From assembly GCA_003242115.1 (NCBI GenBank), contig QBMP01000011.1:6232-31153 (forward strand): DNA of 24,922 nucleotides, given 5' to 3'. This stretch comes from Phormidesmis priestleyi. Its GTDB lineage: Bacteria > Cyanobacteriota > Cyanobacteriia > Phormidesmidales > Phormidesmidaceae. Both the position numbers and the translations under genes were made by a program. The notes beneath the pieces are model-generated. The model was not told where the DNA came from. It did not search any database and saw nothing but the letters and a program-made list of their open reading frames with translations. Positions within the stretch are counted from its first letter, which is position 1. Every line of letters begins with the position of its first letter. This document shows positions 1-6,830 of this stretch, piece after piece.

Positions 1-459
1 TTCTCGATAGCCTTCTAAAGATTCATCGACTTTGGCCGCATCCGCCTTAATTTCTTCTGCCTTAACTGACAAGCCTTTGTACTCGCTGAGGGTGACCCGT
101 GGCGGCACATCAACCGAAGCTGAGATATTGAGCACCTTACCGGGCTCATATTCTCCCATTAGCGTCTCAAAATCTGAGCGCAGCTGATAGTTGCCAATGG
201 CACTGATTTCCTCTTGCTTCAAGGCTTTTTCGATTACTTTTTGCAGCATGTCATCTAAGGCAGCGGCCTTAAGCTGCACAGTGCCAAGGCGCTGAATCAA
301 AATTTGGCGCGGCACTTTGCCCTTACGAAACCCAGGAATATTGGCCGACTTCATCTGATCGCGCAAAACCTTCTCATAGCTCTGCTGGGTCAATTCTGCC
401 GGGACTTCTATTTCCAGTCCAACCTGGCTATCGGGCAATTTTTCCTGGGTAACTTTCAT
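1..459 (-). CDS. tig: Trigger factor, N-terminal part (runs off the left edge)
   Basis: Ribosome-bound chaperone and peptidyl-prolyl isomerase that meets nascent chains at the tunnel exit. Only the first 153 codons are inside the window, read from an ATG at 459. The protein opens MKVTQEKLPDSQVGLEIEVP. The ribosome-docking signature, canonically GFRKGK, is intact as IPGFRKGKVPRQIL at about residues 41-54, followed by the rest of the tail-binding N domain. The frame stays open to the window edge. No Shine-Dalgarno sequence is visible before the ATG. The gene is divergent from asd; I recall the same tig / asd-dapA-rnj neighbourhood in other cyanobacteria, where clpP-clpX usually follow tig, but those would lie outside this window. 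The PPIase domain is mostly outside and cannot be judged. Confidence 0.96.
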   Translation of the reverse strand, partial: MKVTQEKLPDSQVGLEIEVPAELTQQSYEKVLRDQMKSANIPGFRKGKVPRQILIQRLGTVQLKAAALDDMLQKVIEKALKQEEISAIGNYQLRSDFETLMGEYEPGKVLNISASVDVPPRVTLSEYKGLSVKAEEIKADAAKVDESLEGYRE

Positions 460-585
460 AGGTAAATTGAATATGGTGGAGCAAATTCTTTGACTATTTG
501 ATTGACTATCAGCGATCAACTGCCGCTCAAATAGCAGCTACCGGCAGTGATGAAATCGAAGGCGGTTATTTAATCGCAGTTAGAT

Positions 586-608
586 ATTATACACTTCATA
601 TCATTATA
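586..608 (-). promoter_or_regulatory. Candidate tig promoter: two TATAAT -10 boxes on the minus strand
   Basis: Two perfect TATAAT hexamers are read on the minus strand at 591-586 and 608-603, about 125-150 bases upstream of the tig ATG. No good -35 hexamer sits 17 bases upstream of either, so the call rests on the -10 boxes and on the orientation. Either would give a tig leader of roughly 120-135 nt. Confidence 0.4.
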
Positions 609-678
609 TTGAGTTCTTGACACACTTCTAAGCCCTGTTCAAGTTAGCATTTCGTTAACGCGCTAGTGGACTAGATGT

Positions 679-707
679 TTGCACTGGATATGATAGATGT
701 ATAGTAA
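679..707 (+). promoter_or_regulatory. Candidate asd promoter in the tig-asd divergent spacer
   Basis: TTGCAC (679-684) is followed after 17 bases by TAGTAA (702-707), with TATAGT (700-705) as an alternative -10 at 15-base spacing. A lone TTGACA further upstream (around 616) has no matching -10. The 344-base spacer 460-803 holds no gene that I can support: just these promoter-like boxes, the tig boxes on the other strand, and AT-rich DNA. Confidence 0.35.
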
Positions 708-803
708 TTGCAGTAGTTATTAGCCCTGGTTTGTCAAGGTCTTGGTTTGTCAAAGTTTATCAGGAGAATAGCTGTTCAGGCCAATGAGGGCCACCAAGAG
801 GAT

Positions 804-1844
804 ATGAACTTGCCTGAGTCTTACAACGTTGCCATTTTGGGCGCGACGGGTGCAGTCGGCACTGAACTGCTACAGATTCTTGAAGCACGCAGTTTTCCAG
901 TTGAGAAGTTGAAGCTTTTGGCTTCGCCGAACTCTGTCGGTAAGCAAATGCGCTTTAAAGGTGAGGCCATAGCTATCGAAGCCGTCAGCACTGAAGCCTT
1001 CCAAGGCATCGACATCGTGCTAGCTTCGGCTGGAGGAGCGATTTCCAAACAGTGGGCTGAAACCATTGTTGAAGCAGGCGCATTGATGATCGATAACTCC
1101 AGTGCCTTCAGAATGGATGGTTCAGTTCCTTTAGTTGTCCCAGAAGTCAACCCCAGCGCCGCTGAGGGTCATACCGGTATTATTGCCAATCCCAACTGCA
1201 CTACGATTTTAATGACTGTTGCCCTCTGGCCGCTGCACCAGCTTCAGCCGATTCGCCGCATTGTCGCCTGCACCTATCAGTCGGCCAGTGGAGCAGGTGC
1301 AAGAGCGATGGAAGAAGTCAAGCAGCAGGCAAAAGCCATCCTAGAGGGCAAAAAGCCGCCCACAGAAATCTTTCCGTATCCGCTAGCCTTTAATTTGTTT
1401 CCTCACAATACGCCGATTAATCAGCAGGGCTACTGCGAGGAAGAAATGAAGATGGTCAACGAAACTCGCAAAATTTTCGCCGCGCCCAATTTAAAAGTCT
1501 CAGCCACCTGCATTCGGGTGCCGGTGTTGCGGGCGCACTCAGAAGCGATTAATTTAGAATTTGATCAGCCCTTTGCGGTTGACAAAGCTCGCATAGCGAT
1601 TGAGCAGGCCGCAGGCGTTCGACTTGTCGAAGATTGGAATGCGAACTATTTCCCGATGCCAATCGACGCTACCGGAGACGACGACGTTTTGGTCGGGCGC
1701 ATTCGGCAAGACATATCCCACCCGTGCGGTTTAGAGCTGTGGCTCTGCGGCGATCAAATTCGCAAAGGAGCGGCCCTGAATGCCGTTCAAATTGCCGAGT
1801 TAGTCGTTGCCAAGCGCTGGCTCAAATCCCCCGTGGCTGCTTAA
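804..1844 (+). CDS. asd: Aspartate-semialdehyde dehydrogenase
   Basis: NADPH-dependent reduction of aspartyl phosphate to aspartate semialdehyde, the branch point to lysine/diaminopimelate, threonine and methionine. The protein has 346 residues from the ATG at 804. Visible are the nucleotide-binding loop GATGAVG (residues 13-19), the catalytic cysteine C132 in NPNCTT, the SASGAG segment (160-165) and the active-site histidine H245 in VLRAHSEA. The frame is open back to a TTG at 747, but family proteins begin close to the YNVAILGATG strand, so the ATG at 804 is preferred. Its AGAGGA (797-802) is too close to be a good ribosome site, so the exact start is not certain. It is followed 45 bp later by dapA on the same strand, encoding the next enzyme of the lysine branch, so the two are probably co-transcribed. 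Confidence 0.95.
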   Translation: MNLPESYNVAILGATGAVGTELLQILEARSFPVEKLKLLASPNSVGKQMRFKGEAIAIEAVSTEAFQGIDIVLASAGGAISKQWAETIVEAGALMIDNSSAFRMDGSVPLVVPEVNPSAAEGHTGIIANPNCTTILMTVALWPLHQLQPIRRIVACTYQSASGAGARAMEEVKQQAKAILEGKKPPTEIFPYPLAFNLFPHNTPINQQGYCEEEMKMVNETRKIFAAPNLKVSATCIRVPVLRAHSEAINLEFDQPFAVDKARIAIEQAAGVRLVEDWNANYFPMPIDATGDDDVLVGRIRQDISHPCGLELWLCGDQIRKGAALNAVQIAELVVAKRWLKSPVAA

Positions 1845-1889
1845 AGCGGCATTAGATCACTAGGCAAGCAGAATTAAAGGCAGTAAAAA

Positions 1890-2828
1890 ATGACGAATCG
1901 CTTTGATAGCGCGCCTGTTGGCGAACCTAGCTTTGAGCCTAGATTTGGGCGGGTGCTGACGGCTATGGCAACGCCTTTTTTACCCTCTGGAAAGGTCAAC
2001 TACTCGGTCGCTGAGCAGCTAGCGAGTCATTTAGCGAATCACGGCACCGATACGCTGGTGGTCTGTGGCACGACTGGCGAATCACCGTCTCTGACTTGGG
2101 ATGAAGAATACGAGCTATTCAAAGTCGTTCAACAGGCGGTGAAAGGAAAAGCTCAGGTGATGGCTGGCACCGGATCTAATAGTACAAAAGAGGCCATTGA
2201 AGCGACCCAAAAAGCCGCTCATCTCGGGTTAGATGGCTCCTTGCAGGTCGTGCCCTATTACAATAAGCCGCCTCAAGCGGGTCTGTACAGCCACTTTCGC
2301 GCGATCGCCCAAGCCGTACCCGATTTACCAATCATGCTCTACAATGTACCTGGACGTACAAGCTGCAATTTGCTACCTGAAACGGTCGTTAAGCTAGCAG
2401 ATATTCCTAACATCGTTGCCATTAAAGAGGCAAGTGGGAATCTTGATCAGGTCAGCGAAATTAGTCGATGCGCACCTGCCAACTTTGAGATTTATTCCGG
2501 TGATGACTCTCTAACGCTACCCATGCTCTCAGTTGGAGCGGTTGGCGTTGTGAGTGTGGCCAGTCATTTGGTCGGAGACGAATTGCAAAAGATGGTTCAA
2601 GCGTTTGAGGCTGGTCAAAACAAGGTGGCAGCAGCACTGCACCTAAAATTATTGCCTCTGTACAAGGCGCTGTTTGCAACCAGCAGCCCTATCCCCTTGA
2701 AAGTAGCGCTAGCATTGCAGGGATGGGCAGTCGGCAACTGCCGATTGCCCTTATGCGAAGGCTCACCTGAGCTAGAGCAAACCATGAAGACTACCCTAAT
2801 TAAGCTAGGCTTGATACAACAGGTTTAA
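1890..2828 (+). CDS. dapA: 4-hydroxy-tetrahydrodipicolinate synthase
   Basis: Condenses pyruvate with aspartate semialdehyde, the first committed step of diaminopimelate/lysine synthesis, using the product of asd just upstream. The protein has 312 residues, slightly longer than the usual 290-300 because of an extra N-terminal stretch of about 15-20 residues before the barrel starts at [11 protein letters not shown]. Motifs: [10 protein letters not shown] (59-68), VPYYNKPP (121-128), YNVPGRTS with the active-site tyrosine Y151, and the Schiff-base lysine K179 in IVAIKEASG. The downstream [16 protein letters not shown] is also typical. The ATG at 1890 is preceded by AAGG at reasonable distance. 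A hairpin (GAGCTT 2849-2854 with AAGCTC 2862-2867) follows the stop but has no T-run, so it is a doubtful terminator. Confidence 0.97.
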   Translation: MTNRFDSAPVGEPSFEPRFGRVLTAMATPFLPSGKVNYSVAEQLASHLANHGTDTLVVCGTTGESPSLTWDEEYELFKVVQQAVKGKAQVMAGTGSNSTKEAIEATQKAAHLGLDGSLQVVPYYNKPPQAGLYSHFRAIAQAVPDLPIMLYNVPGRTSCNLLPETVVKLADIPNIVAIKEASGNLDQVSEISRCAPANFEIYSGDDSLTLPMLSVGAVGVVSVASHLVGDELQKMVQAFEAGQNKVAAALHLKLLPLYKALFATSSPIPLKVALALQGWAVGNCRLPLCEGSPELEQTMKTTLIKLGLIQQV

Positions 2829-3603
2829 TGGATAGAGCCCAACAAAAAGAGCTTACTGGAAAAGCTCAGCGAAAATATAGCGTAAGGTAGAAAGCGAACG
2901 GCAACAGGAAGCGCAAGATAGGTAGAAATCAGCATTGATAGAGATCAGCACTGAAAGAACATCTGCCGGGAAATATCCGCCGAACGGTGCAACAGCCCAG
3001 CTTTTTAGCTAGAAGCATAAGTATTTAGTTCAGAAGTTCAGCTCGAATGCCAGATTATTCTTACAGGAGTGACCACACAACTCTAGCGCCAACATCAGAC
3101 ATATCAAAAGAGTATCAAACCAGAAAAACTAGGCTCTAGCCAACGATTCAACTCTTATCCTTGTCAACTAATAGCTGCGATCGCAGTTTTATACCCAAAT
3201 TTGCTCATCACCCATCCACTCGCATCTATGGCAAAAAAGCCTCAGTCAAGACCAAATAGCAAAAGCCAAGCAGCCAAGCTGACTAGCAGCGTCTTTGCAC
3301 CCACTTATCATCCATTTGAGCGTTAAAAATTGAGAAGTAAGAATTGAGCGTTAAGCAAAAGAAAATTATTAACCATTGTCAGAAATCGGCGACGGCTTGA
3401 TATTTATTGCCTCCAAAGCGCGGGCTCAAAGGTCTAAACTCAAAAAATTAAGGGCTTCACTTAAGGACTGACTCTTACCTCACACAACACCCGGCGACAG
3501 TCAGCCAGTAAAGAACCCAGTGAGCCACCAAAATTTTCAATTATTTTCGTTTTCAGCACCCAGTTTTTTCAACCTTTCAACATCATTAACATAAGGAAGC
3601 TAC
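2829..3603. other. 775-base spacer between dapA and rnj; no supported gene
   Basis: No homologous coding sequence is recognisable on either strand. The spacer holds a hairpin just after dapA without a T-run, one HIP1 octamer (3177-3184), a 32-codon ORF (ATG 3228, stop 3324-3326) without a ribosome site, a direct repeat TTGAGCGTTAA at 3316-3326 and 3344-3354 whose first copy includes the stop of that ORF, and a promoter-like pair at 3376-3404. AAGGAAG at 3593-3599 is a good Shine-Dalgarno for rnj. The length suggests that rnj has its own promoter and a leader of up to about 200 nt. Confidence 0.6.
3376..3404 (+). promoter_or_regulatory. Candidate rnj promoter
   Basis: TTGTCA (3376-3381) is followed after 17 bases by GATATT (3399-3404): 5 of 6 matches to TTGACA and 4 of 6 to TATAAT. 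Transcription would start near 3411 and give a leader of about 190 nt before rnj. It is the best-placed sigma70-type pair that I found by eye in this spacer, but weak enough that it could be chance. Confidence 0.35.
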
Positions 3604-5613
3604 ATGAGTAGACCCGTCAGCAGTAGAAGTAATAACGGTCAGAACAACGGCCAGAACGGCAGCAGCCTCAGCGCAGGCACTGACAGTACCACGAGCCCCA
3701 GTCAGAGCCCCAGGCAGAACCCCAGCCAAAATTCCAACAAGAGCCCTATCAAAAGCCTCAGCAAAAGCTCAAGTCAAGCCCCAAACAAAGGCTCAAGCAG
3801 CTCCGAAAAACCGCTCAAGATCATCCCCCTTGGCGGACTGCATGAAATTGGCAAAAACACCTGTGTCTTTGAATATGACGATGAAATTGTCTTACTAGAC
3901 GCGGGCCTCTCCTTTCCAACTGAAGGCATGCACGGCGTTAATATCGTGCTGCCCGACATCACCTACCTGAAGGAAAATCAGCACAAAATCAAAGGGATGA
4001 TCGTCACTCACGGTCATGAAGATCACATCGGCGGCATTGCTTTTCACCTTAAGCAGTTCAATATTCCAGTCATTCATGGCCCCAGACTAGCGATGGCGCT
4101 ATTGCAGGGCAAGTTAGAAGAAGCAGGCGTGAGCGATCGCACCGTTCTTCACACCGTGGGCCCAAGAGACATCGTTCAATTTGGCAAACACTTCAAAGCC
4201 CAATACATCCGTAACACCCACTCAATGGCGGATAGCTTCACAATGGCTATCCAAACGCCCGTTGGCACCGTCATTCACAGCGGCGACTTCAAAGTAGATC
4301 ACACCCCTGTAGACGGCGAATTCTTTGACTTTCAAAAAATTGCAGAATACGGCGAAGCTGGCGTACTGTGCCTAATCAGCGACTCTACCAATGCTGAAAT
4401 TCCAGGCAACACCCCGTCAGAAAGGGCCGTTTTCCCCAACCTAGACAGAGAGTTTAACGACGCCAAAGGTCGGCTATTCGTCACGACCTTTGCCTCTTCC
4501 GTGCACCGAGTGAGTATGCTGCTAGAACTTGCTCAAAAGCACAAACGCGACGTCTTCGTCGTCGGGCGCTCCATGCTCAACGTCATCTCTCACGCCCGCA
4601 ACTTGGGCTACATTAACGCCCCCGAAAGCCTGTTTAAGCCGCTCAACATGCTAAAGCAGTGCCCAGATGAAAAAGCCATGATTTTGACAACCGGCTCTCA
4701 AGGGGAACCGATGGCCGCGCTTACCCGCATTGCCAACCGCTCTCACCGCCAGATCAAAATTCAAAAAGGCGACACCGTTATTTTTTCGTCGAACCCCATT
4801 CCTGGCAATACCATTAGCGTGGTCAATACCATCGACAAGCTCATGCAGCAGGGCGCTCGGGTCATGTATGGCAAGGACAAAGGGCTGCATGTGTCCGGTC
4901 ACGGCTACCAGGAAGACCACAAGCTCATGCTAGCGCTGACTAGACCCAAATTCTTCATTCCTGTACATGGAGAACATAGAATGCTCGTCAAACATGCTGA
5001 AATGGCCAAGCAGCTCGGCGTTGAAGACGGTAATATCGCGATCGTCAACAACGGAGACGTGATCAAAATCACCGCTGACAGCATGAAAGTAGACGGTAAA
5101 GTCACATCCGGAATTGAGCTAGTCGATGCGTCTCGAACCGGCATTGTCGAAAGGGCTGTACTCAAAGAGCGTCAGCAGCTTGCTGAAGACGGCATTATCA
5201 CCATCTCAGCTACCGTCGATAGCAAAGGCCACTTGTTGGGCGAACCCGCGATCAACCTACGCGGCGTCGTCACCGTAAAAACTCAGCAGCAGTGGGAAAG
5301 TAGCTGCATTCCGGTCGTCAAAAAATCACTGCGCGAACGGTGGAAAGAAGTCATTGACGATCCAAATAGCGACAAACCCACTGTGAATTGGGAAGGGCTA
5401 CAGTCCAGAGTCGAAGAAGATATTCGTCGGTTTGTCCGTCGCGAATTGCCAAAACAGTATCCAGTGGCTGTGCTCATGCTCCAGCATGTCGATGGACTCA
5501 ACAGCAGCACCCAGCCTAACAGTTCAGAAACTGATGACACTAGACGCGTTGGCTCAGGCAGACGCAAGCGTTCTCTGTCTACCGCATCTGCTGCGACTGC
5601 TGCTTTTAATTAA
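3604..5613 (+). CDS. rnj: Ribonuclease J with a long low-complexity N-terminal extension
   Basis: Metallo-beta-lactamase/beta-CASP ribonuclease with 5'-exonuclease and endonuclease activity in mRNA turnover. The protein has 669 residues. The catalytic core begins at about residue 71 (LKIIPLGGLHEIGKN). The zinc-binding motif is THGHEDH (135-141). Further ligands are likely H206 in NTHSMADS and D228 in HSGDFK. The beta-CASP part includes TTGSQGEP (362-369) and SGHGYQED with H433; PVHGEHRM (453-460) closes the active site. About 70 residues precede the core, made almost only of Ser, Asn, Gln, Gly, Lys and Pro; RNase J proteins usually start much closer to the core. The C-terminal domain is present and ends in an Ala/Ser/Arg-rich tail. 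AAGGAAG lies 4 bases before the ATG and supports the long start. The asd-dapA-rnj order resembles the asd-dapA-rnjB order I recall from Bacillus. Confidence 0.96.
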   Translation: MSRPVSSRSNNGQNNGQNGSSLSAGTDSTTSPSQSPRQNPSQNSNKSPIKSLSKSSSQAPNKGSSSSEKPLKIIPLGGLHEIGKNTCVFEYDDEIVLLDAGLSFPTEGMHGVNIVLPDITYLKENQHKIKGMIVTHGHEDHIGGIAFHLKQFNIPVIHGPRLAMALLQGKLEEAGVSDRTVLHTVGPRDIVQFGKHFKAQYIRNTHSMADSFTMAIQTPVGTVIHSGDFKVDHTPVDGEFFDFQKIAEYGEAGVLCLISDSTNAEIPGNTPSERAVFPNLDREFNDAKGRLFVTTFASSVHRVSMLLELAQKHKRDVFVVGRSMLNVISHARNLGYINAPESLFKPLNMLKQCPDEKAMILTTGSQGEPMAALTRIANRSHRQIKIQKGDTVIFSSNPIPGNTISVVNTIDKLMQQGARVMYGKDKGLHVSGHGYQEDHKLMLALTRPKFFIPVHGEHRMLVKHAEMAKQLGVEDGNIAIVNNGDVIKITADSMKVDGKVTSGIELVDASRTGIVERAVLKERQQLAEDGIITISATVDSKGHLLGEPAINLRGVVTVKTQQQWESSCIPVVKKSLRERWKEVIDDPNSDKPTVNWEGLQSRVEEDIRRFVRRELPKQYPVAVLMLQHVDGLNSSTQPNSSETDDTRRVGSGRRKRSLSTASAATAAFN

Positions 5614-5688
5614 CGGCTGCCTTTTAATTGACCTAGCTGAATTAACTACAATCAGCTAGAACTCATTTCGAGGAACGAGATTTTACTA

Positions 5689-5724
5689 GCCACTCAAATA
5701 CTGATTTCAGTTTTTTTGAGTGGC
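5689..5724 (+). terminator. Intrinsic terminator after rnj
   Basis: A perfect 10-bp inverted repeat, GCCACTCAAA (5689-5698) and TTTGAGTGGC (5715-5724), lies 76 bases after the rnj stop. The loop holds a small nested CTGA/TCAG stem and a run of seven T. The tract after the stem (CTTTGG) is only moderately T-rich, so termination strength is uncertain, but position and stem fit the end of the rnj transcript. Confidence 0.6.
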
Positions 5725-5819
5725 CTTTGGATAAAGATTTACAACATAGATTTAAGTAGCGACTAAAGCCCTCAAATTAATTTTTGCAGGGCAAAAGTGT
5801 ACAAAATTACCGATAACGC

Positions 5820-5825
5820 TATAAT
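5820..5825 (+). promoter_or_regulatory. Perfect TATAAT -10 box about 1 kb upstream of rne
   Basis: TATAAT at 5820-5825 is a consensus -10 box; the hexamer 17 bases upstream (GTGTAC) is a poor -35. Transcription would start near 5832 and meet a terminator-like hairpin within about 60-80 nt. It could drive a short RNA or the long rne leader. Confidence 0.45.
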
Positions 5826-5890
5826 ACAGCCACGGAAGTTGCTGCATAGGGCACATTAGTTATTATGCACAAAGTACTGACCAGTAGCCG

Positions 5891-5915
5891 TCAGCTGAGC
5901 TTCAGCTGAGTTTTT
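5891..5915 (+). terminator. Terminator-like hairpin 1 in the rne leader
   Basis: TCAGCTGA (5891-5898), a 3-base GCT loop and TCAGCTGA (5902-5909) form an 8-bp perfect stem, followed by G and TTTTT (5911-5915): the textbook layout of an intrinsic terminator. It lies about 60 nt after the expected start from the TATAAT box. The stop codon (5907-5909) of a 14-codon ORF starting at ATG 5865 is in its 3' arm. Confidence 0.55.
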
Positions 5916-5929
5916 GGCATAAGTATCAG

Positions 5930-5964
5930 GGCGTGTATAAAAAATGTGCTGATATACGCCTTTT
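5930..5964 (+). terminator. Terminator-like hairpin 2 in the rne leader
   Basis: GGCGTGTAT (5930-5938) pairs with ATATACGCC (5952-5960) over 9 bp with one G-U pair, and TTTT (5961-5964) follows. It lies 15 bases after the first hairpin's T-run, so the two form a tandem pair in the same orientation. Confidence 0.5.
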
Positions 5965-6026
5965 ACCTATCAGCGCCTGCAAAGCAAGCGTCTGGTTATT
6001 AAAAACTAAACAAAAGCTAAGGCCAA

Positions 6027-6048
6027 GACTAAGACAGGACTAAGACAG
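6027..6048. repeat. Exact 11-bp tandem duplication
   Basis: GACTAAGACAG is present twice head to tail (6027-6037 and 6038-6048), followed by a degenerate third unit (AACTAAAG). It lies in the non-coding rnj-rne region. Confidence 0.9.
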
Positions 6049-6564
6049 AACTAAAGCCCGAATAAGGCTCGCATAGGTCTGAACACCAGAAAATTCAGGA
6101 GCAAATTATCTGCTCCACTTTCTCAGAAAAGCCTCTAGTTTGTAAAGAAATCCTCTGAAGGTGCCTCAGCAAAAGGTATTCCCGAAGCAATGCAGCCAAC
6201 AGATCGTCCGCTGACAGACCTAGTAGGCTCAGCGCCATAGTCTTAGATAGGCTAAGTAGGATTTAGGTAAATTAGTGGAGTTACAAGGTAAACGATTGAG
6301 GTAGCGCGTTAGCTAAAGAAAAAGGAATCAGATATCTACAGAAAGTACCTTCTGAAAGATTTCCTTCCGGTTATGCATATGGCATTGTACGCATGTAGGT
6401 GAGTATATATTCAGTACTTGCAGGATTGTCAGTCTATTGCGCTAGCTTTGCACGCAGTCAATAGTTTGCTAACTACATTGGCTAACCAACCTTAAACAGT
6501 AAGGAAACAGCAGGAAAACAGTAAGAACAAGCCAAAAGCTGAGATGCGGGAAAACTATACCTGT

Positions 6565-6586
6565 AACTGATTGAGAACTGATTGAG
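6565..6586. repeat. Exact 11-bp tandem duplication
   Basis: AACTGATTGAG is present twice head to tail (6565-6575 and 6576-6586) in the rne leader, of the same unit size as the duplication at 6027 but of unrelated sequence. Confidence 0.9.
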
Positions 6587-6618
6587 ATCAGAGACTTCAA
6601 CACTTCTTGGCAATTTAC

Positions 6619-6752
6619 ACTTTTTCATCTGTGACTTTCAACAATTAATTCTTTGAACTCTACCTCTAAGAAACTTATCTCTAAAACTTTAAGCTTTTCA
6701 AAAAGCAAACTTTTCTTTCAGCTCCCTAACTACCGTTTTTTACCGTTTTTTT
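6619..6752 (+). promoter_or_regulatory. U-rich stretch in the rne 5' leader with a 10-bp duplication
   Basis: On the mRNA strand this part is rich in U-runs in single-stranded A/U context. It includes a small GCTTT/AAAGC hairpin near 6693-6706 and two exact tandem copies of TACCGTTTTT (6731-6740, 6741-6750). RNase E prefers A/U-rich single-stranded sites, and rne leaders are targets of autoregulatory cleavage in E. coli and reportedly in cyanobacteria. That this stretch is such a target is inference from composition and position, 80-210 nt before the start codon. Confidence 0.4.
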
Positions 6753-6830
6753 ACCCACAACTCAAGGATCCGTCGGCAGAAAAGGCCCAAAACAAGGGCA
6801 ATAGCTGACTGGCTTCAGAGGAATTATTGA

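Larger units (their letters stand above)
5614..6830. other. 1.2-kb gene-free region between rnj and rne, probable rne leader and/or small RNA locus
   Basis: No protein family is recognisable in any frame. In order the region holds the rnj terminator (5689-5724), a TATAAT box (5820-5825), two tandem terminator-like hairpins (5891-5915, 5930-5964), an exact 11-bp tandem duplication (6027-6048), a GGAGCA/TGCTCC hairpin (6098-6116), a second possible promoter (TTGTAC 6385-6390, 15 bases, TATATT 6406-6411), another 11-bp tandem duplication (6565-6586), a U-rich stretch (about 6619-6752) with a 10-bp duplication, and the rne ribosome site AGAGGAA (6817-6823). Long regulated rne leaders are known from E. 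coli and have been reported in Synechocystis; that this one is regulated is inference. Confidence 0.6.

Noticed and set aside
3471..3500. Yfr1-like small RNA motif (ACTCCTCACAC) before rnj
   Set aside because: The local sequence CTCTTACCTCACAC only partly matches and is not flanked by the hairpins of Yfr1.
5432..5659. 75-codon ORF across the rnj stop
   Set aside because: Mostly inside the RNase J C-terminus in another frame; no ribosome site or family match.
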